Source of the DNA: JAFKFH01 sp017307375
GTDB taxonomy: Bacteria; Pseudomonadota; Alphaproteobacteria; Ferrovibrionales; Ferrovibrionaceae
Assembly (NCBI GenBank): GCA_965229335.1
Contig: OZ245874.1
Location: 7,006,001-7,070,000, forward strand
Direction: 5' to 3'
Length of the DNA: 64,000 nucleotides
Shown here: in pieces, positions 25,079 to 33,098 of the stretch
How the letters are laid out: each line of letters opens with the position of its first letter
How positions within the stretch are numbered: position 1 is the stretch's first letter
Position numbers and translations under genes: made by a program
Notes under the pieces: model-generated
The model's database searches: none
The model's input: only the letters and a program-made list of their open reading frames with translations
What the model was told of the DNA's origin: nothing

Positions 25079-26601
25079 CCGTTCAATCCCAGTTTTTCGG
25101 CCAGGCCGATCCGCTGCAGCTTGCCGGTCGCCCCCTTCGGGATCTCGGCCAGCAGCACCAGCTTGCGCGGCACCTTGAAATCGGCCAGCCGCTCGGCGCA
25201 GAAGGCGCGCAGTTCGGCCTCGGTCACCGTCATGCCCTCGCGGGCGACCACGGCGGCCGCGACCTCCTCGCCCAGCTTGGCATGGGCCATCCCGAAGGTG
25301 ACGACCTGCGCCACCGCCGGATGGTCCATCAGCACTTCGTCGACCTCGCGCGGGCTGATCTTCTCGCCGCCACGGTTGATGATTTCCTTCAACCGGCCGG
25401 TCAGGCGCAGATAGCCCTCGCCGTCGAGCATCCCCTGGTCGCCGGTGCGGAACCAGCCGCCGGCGAACGCCTCGGCATTGGCCTTCGGGTTGTTCTCGTA
25501 GCCGGCGGTCACGTTCGGTCCGCGGATCACGATCTCGCCGACCTCGTCAGGGCCGAGCAGCGTACCGTCCTCGCCCATGATCGCGACCTCGGGACCCGCG
25601 GCCAGGCCGACCGAGCCCGGCTTGCGCGCCCTGGGCGGCAGCGGGTTGGAGGCCATCTGGTGGGCCGCCTCGGTCATGCCGTAGGCCTCGATCACCGGGC
25701 AGCCGAACGCGGCCTCCAGCTCGGCCATCACCTGCGGCGGCAGCGACGCCGACGACGAGCGGATGAAGCGCAGCCCGGCGCGGCCGAGAATTTCCTGGTT
25801 GCGCGGCGCGCGGGCCAGGATCGCCTGGTGCATCGTCGGCACCGCCGTGTACCAGCTGGGCTTCACCTCGTCGAGCTGGGCGAAGAACGACAGGGCATTG
25901 AAGCCCGGCGTGCAATGGACCGAGGCACCAGCACCAAGGCTGGACAGCACGGCGGCGATCAGGCCGTGGATGTGGAACAGCGGCATGATGTTCAGGCAGC
26001 GGTCGGCGGGGCCGAGCGACAGCGTCGCCCCGATATTGACCGCCGAACGGCAGACATTGGCGCCCGAGAGCGGCACGATCTTGGGCCGCGACGTCGTGCC
26101 CGAGGTGTGCAGCACCAGCGCCTCGTCCTCCGGCACCGCCGGGCCCGGCCGGGCCGCGGCCGCGGCCGGCATGGCGGTCGTCAGGTCGAAAGTGCCCGCC
26201 GGCCCGTCCGCGCGCGGCGTCAGGCGGATCAGCGGCACGCCGAGCTTGCCCGCCACCTCGACCGCCGGCCCCTGGTCGTCGGCCCCGACGATCAGGGCCT
26301 TGGCGCGCAGGTCGGACAGGTAAAATTCGAATTCGTCGGCCCGATAGGCCGGGTTCAGCGGCGCGGTCGAACACCGTGCGGCCACGGTAACGAAAGCCGC
26401 CGCCATCTCCGGGCCGTTCGGCAGCACGATGGCGACGCGATCGCCGCGGCCGAGGCCATGATGATTGAGAAACGCGCCGATTTCCGCGGCGAAGTCGCGC
26501 AAGCCGCGGAAGTCGAGCGCCGGGCGCCCGGGGGCGCCGATCGCCGGCGCCGGGTCGGCACCGTTCTTCAGCAGGTCGTCGAGGCAACGCGGCTCGGTCA
26601 T
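25075..26601 (-). CDS. AMP-dependent acyl-CoA synthetase (Pcs60/oxalyl-CoA-ligase-like)
   Basis: 508 residues of the ANL superfamily. The P-loop is HTSGTTSRPKIVPLSGAN, the adenine motif EAYGMTEAAHQMASNP, then GWFRTGDQGMLDGEGYLRLTGR and the hinge LKEIINRGGEKISPREVDEV. The C-terminal catalytic Lys lies in PKGATGKLQR. The PLFHIHGL and KAYRADEF-like segments place it near the plant AAE3/yeast Pcs60 oxalyl-CoA synthetases, but substrate cannot be fixed. It is first in the operon with the PanE-like reductase and the hydrolase, and is divergent from the UMF1 transporter with a 139-nt shared promoter gap. Confidence 0.9.
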   Translation of the reverse strand: MTEPRCLDDLLKNGADPAPAIGAPGRPALDFRGLRDFAAEIGAFLNHHGLGRGDRVAIVLPNGPEMAAAFVTVAARCSTAPLNPAYRADEFEFYLSDLRAKALIVGADDQGPAVEVAGKLGVPLIRLTPRADGPAGTFDLTTAMPAAAAARPGPAVPEDEALVLHTSGTTSRPKIVPLSGANVCRSAVNIGATLSLGPADRCLNIMPLFHIHGLIAAVLSSLGAGASVHCTPGFNALSFFAQLDEVKPSWYTAVPTMHQAILARAPRNQEILGRAGLRFIRSSSASLPPQVMAELEAAFGCPVIEAYGMTEAAHQMASNPLPPRARKPGSVGLAAGPEVAIMGEDGTLLGPDEVGEIVIRGPNVTAGYENNPKANAEAFAGGWFRTGDQGMLDGEGYLRLTGRLKEIINRGGEKISPREVDEVLMDHPAVAQVVTFGMAHAKLGEEVAAAVVAREGMTVTEAELRAFCAERLADFKVPRKLVLLAEIPKGATGKLQRIGLAEKLGLNG

Positions 26602-26740
26602 CGGTGTCCCTTTTTGTCCGCTGTCGTCACGCCAATGCAGGGTTTGCTGGCTACACCTTGGCCGAGCCTGCCGTCAACCGGGATTCCCCGACGGCATCCT
26701 GCTGGTCTAGACTGGCTAACCAAGCGCGTCAGGAGGACCC

Positions 26741-28126
26741 GTGTCCGCCATATCGATCGATCGCAACCCCGGCGCGTCGGCAGGGCCGCTCGCGCGCTTC
26801 TCCTGGGCCCTGTTCGACTGGGCCAACCAACCCTATTTCACCGTCATCACCACCTTCATCTTCGCGCCCTACTTCACCAGCCAGTTCATCGGCGATCCGG
26901 TCCGCGGGCAGTCGCTGTGGGGCTATACCCAGTCGATCGCGGGCATCACCATCGCGCTCTTGTCGCCGATGCTGGGCGCGGTCGCCGATGCCGGCGGGCC
27001 GCGCAAGCCGTTCATCCTGGTGTTCCAGACCTTCATGGTGATCGGCTGCGGGCTGCTGTGGTTCGCCCTGCCCGGCCATCTCGCCCTGCTGCCGCTGATC
27101 ATGGCCGCGCTGGTGCTGGCCGCGATCGGGGCCGAATTCTCGATCGTCTTCAACAACGCGATGCTGCCGACGCTGGTCCCGCGCGAACGGCTGGGGCGGC
27201 TTTCCGGCTTCGCCTGGGGCCTCGGCTATCTCGGCGGGCTGTTGCCGCTGTTCGCCATCCTGATCGTCAGCCGGCCCGAACTGGTCGGCGTCACCCCGCC
27301 CGCGGGGCAGGCGCTGTTCGGGCTGGACCGGGCGACCGGCGCGGCCGAACGGCTGACCGGACCGTTCTCGGCCCTGTGGCTGATTGTCTTCGTGCTGCCG
27401 ATGTTCCTGTTCACGCCGGATGTGCCGCGGACCGGGCTCGGCCCGACGGCGGCGGTGCGCGCCGGGCTGGCGCGGCTACTCACCACGATCGCGAGCTTCC
27501 GGCGCAACGCCAACTGGTTCCGCTTCCTGATCGCCTTCATGATCTACAACGACGGCATCCTGGCGCTGATCGCCTTCGGCGGCATCTACGCCGCCGGCCA
27601 GTTCGGCTGGGGCACGACCGAGCTTGGCATCTTCGGCATCATCCTGTCGGCGCTGGGTATCTTCGGCGCCTGGATCGGCGGTGCTCTCGACGACCGTTTC
27701 GGGTCGCGCTCCACCATCCTGCTGACCACGGCCGGGATGGCTGTCGCCGCCGCAGGCGTCTTTTCGGTCACCCGGACCTCGGCGCTGTTCGTCATCGACC
27801 TGCCCCCGCCGACCGCAGGCGCCGGCCTGTTCGCCTCGACGCAGGAGCGGATCTTCCTCGGTTTCGCGATCCTGATGGGTCTGTGCCTGGGCCCGATCCA
27901 GGCGGCGAGCCGCACGATGGTCGGGCGGCTGGCCCCACCGGGCAAGATTGCCGAATTCTACGGGCTGTTTTCGCTGTCGGGCCGGGCGACCGCGTTCCTG
28001 GCGCCGTTCGCCATCGCGGTGGTGACGCAGGCCTTCGACAGCCAGCGGGCAGGCATGAGCGTCGTGCTGGTCTTTCTCGTCGTCGGGCTCTTGCTGATGC
28101 TACGCGTCGAGGAGCCGGCCCGCTGA
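26741..28126 (+). CDS. MFS transporter, UMF1/Atg22 family
   Basis: 461 residues from a GTG with a perfect AGGAGGA ribosome binding site. It has about 12 membrane helices. The UMF1 hallmark SWALFDWANQPYFTVITTF is at residues 22-40, and the usual long loop appears near 200-220 (GLDRATGAAERLTGPF). Family members are permeases of unknown cargo, related to the vacuolar amino-acid effluxer Atg22. It is divergent from the acyl-CoA ligase operon. Its last 27 nt overlap the 3' end of the flavodoxin/ferredoxin reductase gene on the opposite strand, so the ends of the two genes share sequence. Confidence 0.9.
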   Translation: MSAISIDRNPGASAGPLARFSWALFDWANQPYFTVITTFIFAPYFTSQFIGDPVRGQSLWGYTQSIAGITIALLSPMLGAVADAGGPRKPFILVFQTFMVIGCGLLWFALPGHLALLPLIMAALVLAAIGAEFSIVFNNAMLPTLVPRERLGRLSGFAWGLGYLGGLLPLFAILIVSRPELVGVTPPAGQALFGLDRATGAAERLTGPFSALWLIVFVLPMFLFTPDVPRTGLGPTAAVRAGLARLLTTIASFRRNANWFRFLIAFMIYNDGILALIAFGGIYAAGQFGWGTTELGIFGIILSALGIFGAWIGGALDDRFGSRSTILLTTAGMAVAAAGVFSVTRTSALFVIDLPPPTAGAGLFASTQERIFLGFAILMGLCLGPIQAASRTMVGRLAPPGKIAEFYGLFSLSGRATAFLAPFAIAVVTQAFDSQRAGMSVVLVFLVVGLLLMLRVEEPAR

Positions 28127-29326
28127 GCCGAGCATCGCCCCGATATCGGTGAACTTGGCCCGCACCCGGCGTTCCGGGGCGGCCGCCAGCTCGGCCGCGT
28201 CGATCCGCTTCCACCCGGCATGGTCGACGATCGGGCAGCGCAGCGCGGCCCGCAGGGCATCGCGGCCCGGCCGTCCCGCCGCGACGACCTCGCCGGCCAT
28301 GCGCTTGGCCAGCCCTTGCGCCTCGGTGCGGTTGGTCGGGATCGTGCCGGACGGTCCCCGGCCGGCCCAGCCGACGACATAGAGACCCGGGCGGACCAGC
28401 CCGCCGTCATGCGCCATCACCCCGTCGACAGGCGTGCAGTCGTCGCAGGCCCGGGCTTCGTAGCCGATGCAGGTCACGGCGAAATCCGCGGGCAAGGTGA
28501 CGTCGCCGGCGGCGCCGGCAAAGCGGACCGCCTCGAGCCGGCCGGGGCCGAGAAATTCCCGGGGCGCCAGGCCGAAATGGAAGATTATCTCGATCGGCTT
28601 GACCGCGGCCGGGGCCGCGAACCCGCGGAAGGTGGTCATGACCGCCGTGTCGCCGGCAAGATCGGGGGCGCCCGCGATCACCGGCCGGGCCCGGGCCAGC
28701 TGCCCCAGCTCGCCCAGTTCGTGCGGGGTGAACTTCGCGTCCTGCGGACCGCGGCGACCCACGACATGAATCCGCGTCAGCGGCAGGGCCGCAATCCGGG
28801 CGGCAGCCGCGTCGTCGATATCGGAACCGGCAAGCTCGTCGGGCGTCTTGGCGAGGATCCTGGCGATGTCGATGGCGACATTGCCGTGGCCGATCACCAC
28901 CGCCGCCCGGCCCGCGCCGAAATCGGGCTCGCCACGGTCGGGATGGCCGTTGTACCAGGAAACCAGCTTGCCCGACCCCATCACCTGGGCCAACTCCTCG
29001 CCGGGCAGGCCGGTGCGCCGGTCGATCGCGGCACCGGTGGCGAGCACCACGGCGTCATAGTACTGGCCGAGCTGGGCCAGGGTGACGTCGCGGCCGACCT
29101 CGACATTGCCGAAGAAGGCCGCCCGGTCATGGGCGAGGATGCGGTCGAGCAGCCGCGCCACCGCCTTGGTGCCCTGATGGTCCGGCGCCACGCCGTGCCG
29201 GACCAGGCCGAAGGGCACCGGCAGGCGGTCGACGACATCGACCCGGGCGTCGGGCATCAGCCGCAACAGCTGATCGGCGAGATAGCAGCCCGACGGTCCG
29301 GATCCGATGACGGCGACCTGGCGCAT
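28100..29326 (-). CDS. Ferredoxin/flavodoxin-NADP+ reductase, adrenodoxin-reductase (FprA) type
   Basis: 408 residues from the ATG at 29326 (GAGGA ribosome binding site). Markers are the FAD motif VAVIGSGPSGCYLADQLL, PFGLVRHGVAPDHQGTK, the NADP motif VVIGHGNVAIDIARIL, VVGRRGPQDAKFT and the C-terminal WAGRGPSGTIPTNRTEAQGL. It passes electrons from NADPH to a one-electron carrier. It starts 11 nt after the boxB stop on the same strand, so it is the third gene of boxC-boxB-reductase. Normal box clusters have BoxA, a fused iron-sulfur flavoprotein, in this role; here a single-domain reductase is present with no iron-sulfur domain, and a flavodoxin is encoded across the promoter. Confidence 0.93.
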   Translation of the reverse strand: MRQVAVIGSGPSGCYLADQLLRLMPDARVDVVDRLPVPFGLVRHGVAPDHQGTKAVARLLDRILAHDRAAFFGNVEVGRDVTLAQLGQYYDAVVLATGAAIDRRTGLPGEELAQVMGSGKLVSWYNGHPDRGEPDFGAGRAAVVIGHGNVAIDIARILAKTPDELAGSDIDDAAAARIAALPLTRIHVVGRRGPQDAKFTPHELGELGQLARARPVIAGAPDLAGDTAVMTTFRGFAAPAAVKPIEIIFHFGLAPREFLGPGRLEAVRFAGAAGDVTLPADFAVTCIGYEARACDDCTPVDGVMAHDGGLVRPGLYVVGWAGRGPSGTIPTNRTEAQGLAKRMAGEVVAAGRPGRDALRAALRCPIVDHAGWKRIDAAELAAAPERRVRAKFTDIGAMLGSAGRLLDA

Positions 29327-29337
29327 CCGTCCGGTCC

Positions 29338-30762
29338 TCAGTTGCCGCGGACGTATTCGTAGTCGACCGGCTGGGCGTTGATCCCACGGTCGGGCGGCGC
29401 GATCCAGCCGGCCATCTTGCCGGGCTCGTACACACCCTTCATCAGGCTGGCGATGAAGCCGCGATCCTGGTCGGTCGGCAGCCATTCGCCCTGGCGCGCC
29501 GCGAACTCGGCGGCCGAGATCGGCTTGCCCGTCGTGTCGGTCGGGACGTTGGCCCAGGAACCGATGGTGCGGCGGAACCGGGGGCTCGGCAGCACCAGGC
29601 GATGGTCGTAGCCCGCCTTCTGCAGCAGGCGGTTCCAGCGCACCACGCCGATTTCGCAATCCTTGACGTAGGAGGCGCGGCTGACCTCGTTCATCGCGTT
29701 GCGCAGCGGGATCTGGTCGAGGCGCACGCCGCCCTGGCCATCGGGCACTTCCAGGTCGTAGGTCTGGTCGCGGGCGACGTGATCCTCGTAACTCGCCTCG
29801 TCCGGCCGCCCCTTCAGGCCGTTGGCGAAGTAGGAAGCCGCATTCGACGACTGGTCGGCGCCGAACAGGTCGAGCGCCGAGGAGAACCAGAAGTTGATGT
29901 ATTTCTGCAGGGTCGGCAGGTCGACCGCGCCGGCGCGGCGCACCGCCTCGGGGTCGTCCGAGCCGATTTCCTTCATCACCTCGATCGTGCGGCGGACGAC
30001 GCGGGCGATGCCGGTATCGCCCACGAACATGTGGTGGGCTTCCTCGGTCAGCATGAACTGGCAGGTGCGGGCCAGCGGATCGAAGCTCGATTCGGCCAGC
30101 GACTTCAGCTGGTACTTGCCGTCGCGGTCGGTGAAATAGGTGAACATGAAAAACGACAGCCAGTCCGAGATCGGCTCGTTGAACGTGCCGAGGATGCGGG
30201 GCTTGTCGCTGTCGCCCGAATGGCGCTGCAGCAGTTCCTCGGCCTCCTCGCGGCCGTCGCGGCCGAAATAGGCGTGCAGCAGATAGACCATCGCCCAGAG
30301 ATGGCGGCCTTCCTCGACATTGACCTGGAACAGGTTGCGCAGGTCGTAGAGCGAGGGGGCGGTGTGGCCGAGCAGGCGCTGCTGCTCGACCGAGGCGGGC
30401 TCGGTATCGCCCTGGGTGACGATCAGGCGGCGCAGGGTCGAGCGATGCTCGCCCGGGACCTGCTGCCAGACATCCTTGCCGAACTCGTCGCCGAAGCCGA
30501 CCTTGCGGTCGGGGTTGCGGTCGGCCAGGAAGATGCCCCAGCGGTATTCCGGCATCCGGACATGGCCGTAGGTCGCCCAGCCCTTGGCGTCGACCGAGGT
30601 CGCGGTCCGCAGATAGACGTCGCGGGCCTGGAAGTCGGTCGGCCCCATGTCCTGCCACCAGTTCAGGAACTCGGGCTGCCAATGCTCGAGCGCGCGCTGC
30701 AGCGTGCGGTTCGAGCCGAGATCGACGTTATTGGGAATACGCTCCTGATAGTTGATCGCCAT
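29338..30762 (-). CDS. boxB: Benzoyl-CoA 2,3-epoxidase BoxB
   Basis: 474 residues, as for known BoxB. The start MAINYQERIPNNVDLGSNRTLQRA matches the family; diiron ligands sit in the four-helix part, seen as NVEEGRHLWAM and MLTEEAHHMFVGD. It also has the C-terminal GEWLPTDQDRGFIASLMKGVYEPGK. BoxB inserts one oxygen atom of O2 into benzoyl-CoA to make the 2,3-epoxide and needs two electrons from a reductase. It follows boxC by 2 nt on the same transcript and precedes the NADP reductase by 11 nt. No benzoate-CoA ligase, BoxA or BoxD lies in the window. Confidence 0.95.
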   Translation of the reverse strand: MAINYQERIPNNVDLGSNRTLQRALEHWQPEFLNWWQDMGPTDFQARDVYLRTATSVDAKGWATYGHVRMPEYRWGIFLADRNPDRKVGFGDEFGKDVWQQVPGEHRSTLRRLIVTQGDTEPASVEQQRLLGHTAPSLYDLRNLFQVNVEEGRHLWAMVYLLHAYFGRDGREEAEELLQRHSGDSDKPRILGTFNEPISDWLSFFMFTYFTDRDGKYQLKSLAESSFDPLARTCQFMLTEEAHHMFVGDTGIARVVRRTIEVMKEIGSDDPEAVRRAGAVDLPTLQKYINFWFSSALDLFGADQSSNAASYFANGLKGRPDEASYEDHVARDQTYDLEVPDGQGGVRLDQIPLRNAMNEVSRASYVKDCEIGVVRWNRLLQKAGYDHRLVLPSPRFRRTIGSWANVPTDTTGKPISAAEFAARQGEWLPTDQDRGFIASLMKGVYEPGKMAGWIAPPDRGINAQPVDYEYVRGN

Positions 30763-30764
30763 GA

Positions 30765-32408
30765 TCACACCCTCTCCCAATTGAATTGCGGTTTCGACCC
30801 CGACCCGAACAGCTTGAGCGCGCCGCGCTCGCCGGTCGAGTTCGGACGATAAAACACCCAGTTCTGCCAGGCCGACAGGCGGCCGAACACCTTGGTTTCG
30901 ACGGTCTCGGCGCCGGGGAAGCGCAGCGAGGCTTCGAGGCCGGTCAGCGCGTCGGGCGACAGGCTCGCCCGTTCCTCGAGCGCCAGGCGGATTTCGTCTT
31001 CCCAGTCGATGTCGTCGGGCGCCACGGTGACGAGGCCTTCCCGGACCGCATCCTCGGCGGTGAAGAAGGCGCCGTTGCGGCTGCGCAGGATGTCGACCTT
31101 GTCGGGCGTGCCGATGAAGCGGGTGGCCAGGCGGCTGGTGCCGTTGACCATCGGCAGCAGCCCGAAGTTGAAGGCATCCAGCGCGATCTCCGGCGCGTTC
31201 TCCTCGCCGTCGGGCAGGGCCAGCATGTAGCTGCGGTCGGCGGCCAGCGCCAGCTCGAACAGCAGACCGGCAAAGCACGAGCCCTGGTCTATCACCGCGT
31301 AGAGGCTGCGCGAGGAGACGTCGAGGCGCGCGAAGGTGCGGCGCAGGAAGCCGATGGTCTCGCGCACCAGCCAGTCTTCCTTGAGCGCTTCCATGACGGC
31401 GCCGGCCTTCAGCACGGCCTGGACACTGCCCTCGGTCTTGATGACCAGGAGACCGAGATCGTTCTCGTTGGTGCGCAGCATCAGGATGGCGTCGTCGAGT
31501 TCGCGGGCCATGGCCAGCGGCCACCAGCCGTCGCCGGCGGCATGGATGGTTTCCGCCGTCTCCGGCCCGCCCTCGGCCGGACCGCGGACCGTCAGGGTCG
31601 CGGCGCGGCCGGCGCGATCGAAGGCGACATCGACATGGGTGTAGTGATAGCCCGCCTCGTCGATCGTCCGGTTCAGCGGGTTCAGCACGATGCCCTTGGC
31701 ATCGGCCGGGCGGATCGAGGCTTCGGCCAGCGCCGAGGCACGGCCGGCGACCAGCGCCGGGAAATTGGCCGGCGCGGCCGAACCGTCGATCAGGCCCCAT
31801 TCCTTGGCGCGGTCCGCGCGCACGCCGTCCTGGCTGGTGCAGAACAGGTCGGCGAGATCGCGGCGGACCTTGCGCTTGTCGACGACGCGGGTCAGGCCGC
31901 CGGTGCCGGGCAGCACGCCGAGCAGCGGGACTTCCGGCAGGCTGACGACGGTCGAGCGATCGTCGACCAGCAGGATCTCGTCGCAGGCCAGCGCGACCTC
32001 GTAGCCGCCGCCGGCGGTGGTGCCGTTCAGGGCCGCGACGAACTTCAACCCGTCATGGCGGCTGGAATCCTCCATGCCGTTGCGGGTCTCGTTGGTGAAC
32101 TTGCAGAAGTTCACCTTCCAGGCATGGGACGAGGTTCCCAGCATGTAGATGTTGGCGCCGGCGCAGAACATCCGGTCCTTGCCCGATGTCAGCACGACCG
32201 TCGCGACCTGCGGATGCTCGAAGCGGATGCGCTGGATCGCATCGTGCAGCTCGATATCGACGCCGAGGTCGTAGGAATTGAGCTTCAGCTTGTAGCCCGG
32301 CTTCAGCCCGGCATCCTCGTCGACATCGAGGGTGAGCGTCGCGATGCGGCCGTCGACCTGCAGCCGCCAATGGCGATAGCGGGCGGGCGCGGTGTCGAAC
32401 GTGATCAT
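30765..32408 (-). CDS. boxC: 2,3-epoxybenzoyl-CoA dihydrolase BoxC
   Basis: 547 residues from the ATG at 32408 (GGAGGA at about 10 nt). This is a double-length crotonase-superfamily protein: the first half has FCAGANIYMLG and NGTTAGGGYEVALACDE, and the second half the LFELALAADRSYML segment. BoxC opens the epoxide ring of 2,3-epoxybenzoyl-CoA with loss of C1 as formate, producing 3,4-dehydroadipyl-CoA semialdehyde. It is the first gene after the divergent regulatory region at 32440-32523. Next in the pathway would be the semialdehyde dehydrogenase BoxD, which is not seen here. Confidence 0.95.
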   Translation of the reverse strand: MITFDTAPARYRHWRLQVDGRIATLTLDVDEDAGLKPGYKLKLNSYDLGVDIELHDAIQRIRFEHPQVATVVLTSGKDRMFCAGANIYMLGTSSHAWKVNFCKFTNETRNGMEDSSRHDGLKFVAALNGTTAGGGYEVALACDEILLVDDRSTVVSLPEVPLLGVLPGTGGLTRVVDKRKVRRDLADLFCTSQDGVRADRAKEWGLIDGSAAPANFPALVAGRASALAEASIRPADAKGIVLNPLNRTIDEAGYHYTHVDVAFDRAGRAATLTVRGPAEGGPETAETIHAAGDGWWPLAMARELDDAILMLRTNENDLGLLVIKTEGSVQAVLKAGAVMEALKEDWLVRETIGFLRRTFARLDVSSRSLYAVIDQGSCFAGLLFELALAADRSYMLALPDGEENAPEIALDAFNFGLLPMVNGTSRLATRFIGTPDKVDILRSRNGAFFTAEDAVREGLVTVAPDDIDWEDEIRLALEERASLSPDALTGLEASLRFPGAETVETKVFGRLSAWQNWVFYRPNSTGERGALKLFGSGSKPQFNWERV

Positions 32409-32442
32409 TGGATCTTGTCCTCCCAAGCTGGCGATGACATGC

Positions 32443-32470
32443 ATGATAATGCACTAAGTTGGGGGCGCAA
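32443..32470 (-). promoter_or_regulatory. Predicted promoter of boxC-boxB-reductase
   Basis: On the minus strand TTGCGC (32465-32470), a 16-nt spacer and TATCAT (32443-32448), a 5/6 match for the -10. The leader to boxC would be about 28 nt. Confidence 0.55.
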
Positions 32471-32482
32471 GCATTATTTTGC

Positions 32483-32510
32483 TTGATGCCAAACCGAATT
32501 TGCGTACCAT
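32483..32510 (+). promoter_or_regulatory. Predicted promoter of the flavodoxin gene
   Basis: TTGATG (32483-32488), a 16-nt spacer and TACCAT (32505-32510), each a 4/6 match. The leader to the flavodoxin ATG would be about 30 nt and includes the right TGCA element. Confidence 0.45.
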
Positions 32511-32546
32511 GCATTTTAGTGCAGAGACGGCAATGAGGGCACGACG

Positions 32547-33023
32547 ATGAGCGCCAAGGTGACGATTCTGGTGGGTACGATGACCGGCACCGCCGAGATG
32601 GTGGCGCAGGAAGTCGAAACGAGCCTGGGCAACGAAGGCTATTCCGTGGCGATCGAGCCGATGGACAACCTCGCCCCCGACATCTTCGAGCGCGAAGGCG
32701 CTTTCCTGATCTGCACATCGACCTACGGCAACGGCGACGTCCCGGACAACGCGCGGGCCTTCTTCGAGGCGATCGAGGCGGCGCGGCCGGACCTCGCCGC
32801 CGTCGCCTACGGCATCATCGCCCTGGGCGACCGCACCTATGGCGCCACCTATTGCGAAGGCGGCAAGCGCTTCGACGCGTTGCTGTCGGGCCTCGGCGCC
32901 CGCCGTCTGGGCGAACCCATGCTGCACGACGCCGGATCGGGCACCCTGCCGGAAGAGGTCGCGGCCGATTGGGCGCTGGCCTGGGCCGGCGAGCATCTGG
33001 CCGAACGGCGCGCCGCCGCCTGA
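32547..33023 (+). CDS. Flavodoxin (MioC/sulfite-reductase-flavoprotein type)
   Basis: 158 residues, one flavodoxin domain. The phosphate loop is VGTMTGTAEMVAQEVE (residues 8-23), the FMN loops are CTSTYGNGDVPDNARAFF and ALGDRTYGATYCEGGKRFD, and the end LGEPMLHDAGSGTLPEEV resembles MioC/CysJ FMN domains. It carries electrons between an NADPH reductase and an acceptor enzyme. It faces boxC across a shared operator region and ends in its own terminator. With the reductase behind boxB it forms a complete two-protein electron chain, so electron delivery to BoxB is the most likely job. This is inference from position. Confidence 0.92.
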   Translation: MSAKVTILVGTMTGTAEMVAQEVETSLGNEGYSVAIEPMDNLAPDIFEREGAFLICTSTYGNGDVPDNARAFFEAIEAARPDLAAVAYGIIALGDRTYGATYCEGGKRFDALLSGLGARRLGEPMLHDAGSGTLPEEVAADWALAWAGEHLAERRAAA

Positions 33024-33027
33024 CCGC

Positions 33028-33054
33028 CCGGCCGCGCCTCGCGGCCGGTTGTTT
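33028..33054 (+). terminator. Intrinsic terminator after the flavodoxin gene
   Basis: A perfect 9-bp stem CCGGCCGCG/CGCGGCCGG with loop CCT (33028-33048) followed by TTGTTTC. It separates the flavodoxin from the LysR gene, so the flavodoxin is a one-gene unit. Confidence 0.75.
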
Positions 33055-33075
33055 CATACGCGATTGCGCTTAGTC

Positions 33076-33096
33076 GGAATCAGCCATACTGATTCC
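33076..33096. promoter_or_regulatory. Palindrome at the LysR start, candidate autoregulatory site
   Basis: GGAATCAG-CCATA-CTGATTCC is a perfect 8+5+8 inverted repeat ending 2 nt before the ATG. It contains a T-N11-A box, as LysR regulators bind. Its position over the ribosome binding region would block transcription or initiation when bound. Confidence 0.6.
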
Positions 33097-33098
33097 GC

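Larger units (their letters stand above)
32440..32523. promoter_or_regulatory. boxC/flavodoxin divergent control region with TGCA-N6-TGCA sites
   Basis: Two TGCA-N6-TGCA elements lie at 32440-32453 and 32510-32523, with a perfect palindrome CAAGCA-TTATTT-TGCTTG between them (32468-32485). Centres are 30 and 40 bp apart, so all face the same side of the helix. The left element covers the predicted boxC -10, the middle palindrome covers both -35 boxes, and the right element overlaps the end of the flavodoxin -10 and the predicted start. From memory, repeated TGCA motifs are the binding signal of the BzdR/BoxR regulators of benzoate genes. No regulator of that type is encoded in the window. Confidence 0.7.

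Noticed and set aside
25027..28152. Very long plus-strand frame (over 1000 codons) across the acyl-CoA ligase and MFS genes
   Set aside because: It is an arginine/alanine-rich shadow of two recognised genes, an effect of high GC; it has no family pattern and no ribosome binding site.
28100..30682. Apparent fusion of BoxB and the NADP reductase in one frame
   Set aside because: The boxB stop (29338-29340) and the reductase ATG (29326) are in different frames; the upstream part is boxB read out of frame.
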